Assembly (NCBI GenBank): GCA_937925095.1
Contig: CALEXX010000062.1
Coordinates: forward strand, 1-64,000
Direction of reading: 5' to 3'
Source: an uncultured Leptotrichia sp.
GTDB taxonomy: Bacteria > Fusobacteriota > Fusobacteriia > Fusobacteriales > Leptotrichiaceae
Length of the DNA stretch: 64,000 nt
The notes beneath the pieces were generated by a model, which worked only from the letters and a program-made list of their open reading frames with translations, was not told the origin of the DNA and did not search any database. This document shows positions 63,342 to 64,000 of the stretch, piece after piece; position 1 is the first letter of the stretch, and each line of letters starts with the position of its first letter. A program made the translations under genes and the position numbers.

Positions 63342-64000
63342 ATGGACAGGGAAAACTCATCTACAAATAATAACAGCAGAATAAGGGAGCTTATTTCCCG
63401 TCTTGATACGGAACATCGATTAAGTCTTTCTGAATACGAGGAAGTTTTAAAAAAACGTACAGAAGAGGATGAAAAATTTGCACAGGAACTGGCTGTTAAA
63501 TGGAGAAAAAAAATTTATGGAAACGGAGTCTACACAAGAGGACTTATAGAATTTACAAATTATTGTAAAAATAATTGCCATTACTGTGGTATTCAAAGCT
63601 CAAATCACGAAGTTGAGAGATACCGTCTTACTAAGGAAGATATCCTTTCCTGCTGCGAAGAAGGTTATAGGCTGGGATTTCGTACTTTTGTACTGCAAGG
63701 TGGGGAAGATCCCTATTTTACTGATGAGAGAATGGTGGATATAATAAAATCTATGCGGGAAAATTATCCTGACTGTGCTATCACAATATCTATTGGTGAA
63801 AGAACAAAAGAATCCTATAAAGCTTTTTTTGATGCAGGAGCAGATAGATACCTCCTTCGTCATGAAACAGCAGATAGGGAGCATTATAATATTTTACATC
63901 CTAAGGAACTTTCATTTGATAAACGTAGGGAATGTCTAGGATATCTAAAGGAAATAGGATATCAGGTGGGATGTGGATTTATGGTGGGTTCCCCTGGACA
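63342..64000 (+). CDS. hydE: [FeFe] hydrogenase H-cluster radical SAM maturase HydE (3' end outside window)
   Basis: The first 219 codons are present, after TTAGGAGG. The radical SAM CX3CX2C cluster site is at Cys75, Cys79, Cys82 (NYCKNNCHYCG), preceded by YTRGLIEFT, which is typical of HydE, not BioB or HydG. VLQGGEDPYF and the later LLRHETAD (substrate/SAM region) agree. HydE helps build the dithiomethylamine-bridged two-iron centre of [FeFe] hydrogenase, implying hydrogen metabolism in this organism. The antisense frame at 63600-63884 is only a shadow. Confidence 0.9.
   Translation, partial: MDRENSSTNNNSRIRELISRLDTEHRLSLSEYEEVLKKRTEEDEKFAQELAVKWRKKIYGNGVYTRGLIEFTNYCKNNCHYCGIQSSNHEVERYRLTKEDILSCCEEGYRLGFRTFVLQGGEDPYFTDERMVDIIKSMRENYPDCAITISIGERTKESYKAFFDAGADRYLLRHETADREHYNILHPKELSFDKRRECLGYLKEIGYQVGCGFMVGSPG

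Noticed and set aside
63600..63884. 94-residue minus-strand frame
   Set aside because: Antisense to hydE, whose cysteine motif and family pattern are clear on the plus strand.

Overview
The window is AT-rich, dominated by minus-strand genes, and comes from a Gram-negative anaerobe. It carries LPS-export genes (lptB, lptF, lptG and an LptC/LptA-like fusion), an OmpA-type lipoprotein, an [FeFe]-hydrogenase maturase (hydE), asnA, and AT-rich codon use with Shine-Dalgarno sites. This points to the Fusobacteria, most likely a Leptotrichia-like organism. That assignment is inference from gene content and style, not a database match.

Layout by coordinate. 1-4353: a partial tRNA-Leu, a three-domain acyl ligase/ACP/acyltransferase, asnA, and a three-tRNA cluster that appears to share a promoter with asnA. 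4701-13878: a house-keeping run, transcribed alr, cvpA, lptF, lptG, M16 protease, rodA, RluA-type synthase, accD, accA. 14306-25488: a second run, transcribed mutS, lptC/A fusion, lptB, alaS, ruvX, secD, secF. 25489-31127: a lipoprotein and a 1495-residue helicase-nuclease, bracketed by two copies of a repeat family. 31128-39578 and 54048-60898: branched-chain amino-acid synthesis (ilvC, leuB, leuD, leuC; then leuA, ilvN, ilvB, ilvA, ilvD). The two blocks are separated by about 14 kb of accessory genes: Fic, DUF1963, an LprI-like protein, an eight-gene candidate lipid/glycolipid operon, NADAR, a phosphoesterase, a flavodoxin-fold reductase, a DUF1016 nuclease and a decayed hydrolase. 61078-64000: a 51-residue Leu/Ile/Val-rich small ORF with its own promoter and terminator, an OmpA lipoprotein, and on the plus strand a dus gene and the start of hydE.

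How the genes work together. IlvA makes 2-oxobutanoate; IlvBN, IlvC and IlvD make the isoleucine and valine precursors; LeuA, LeuCD and LeuB continue to the leucine precursor. The final transaminase is not in the window. AccAD and the acyl ligase fusion feed membrane lipid synthesis; Lpt, RodA and Alr serve the envelope.

The most interesting items are four. First, the Leu/Ile/Val-rich small ORF followed by a terminator just ahead of ilvD looks like an attenuation leader. Second, a translationally coupled operon at 42122-49895 combines a KAS III, an adenylate-forming enzyme, an OleD-like dehydrogenase and two glycosyltransferases; it may make an undescribed glycolipid. Third, a foldback/MITE-like repeat family has five copies in 64 kb, one nested three deep. 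Fourth, the helicase-nuclease lies between two such copies, with a promoter that seems to sit at the edge of one of them.
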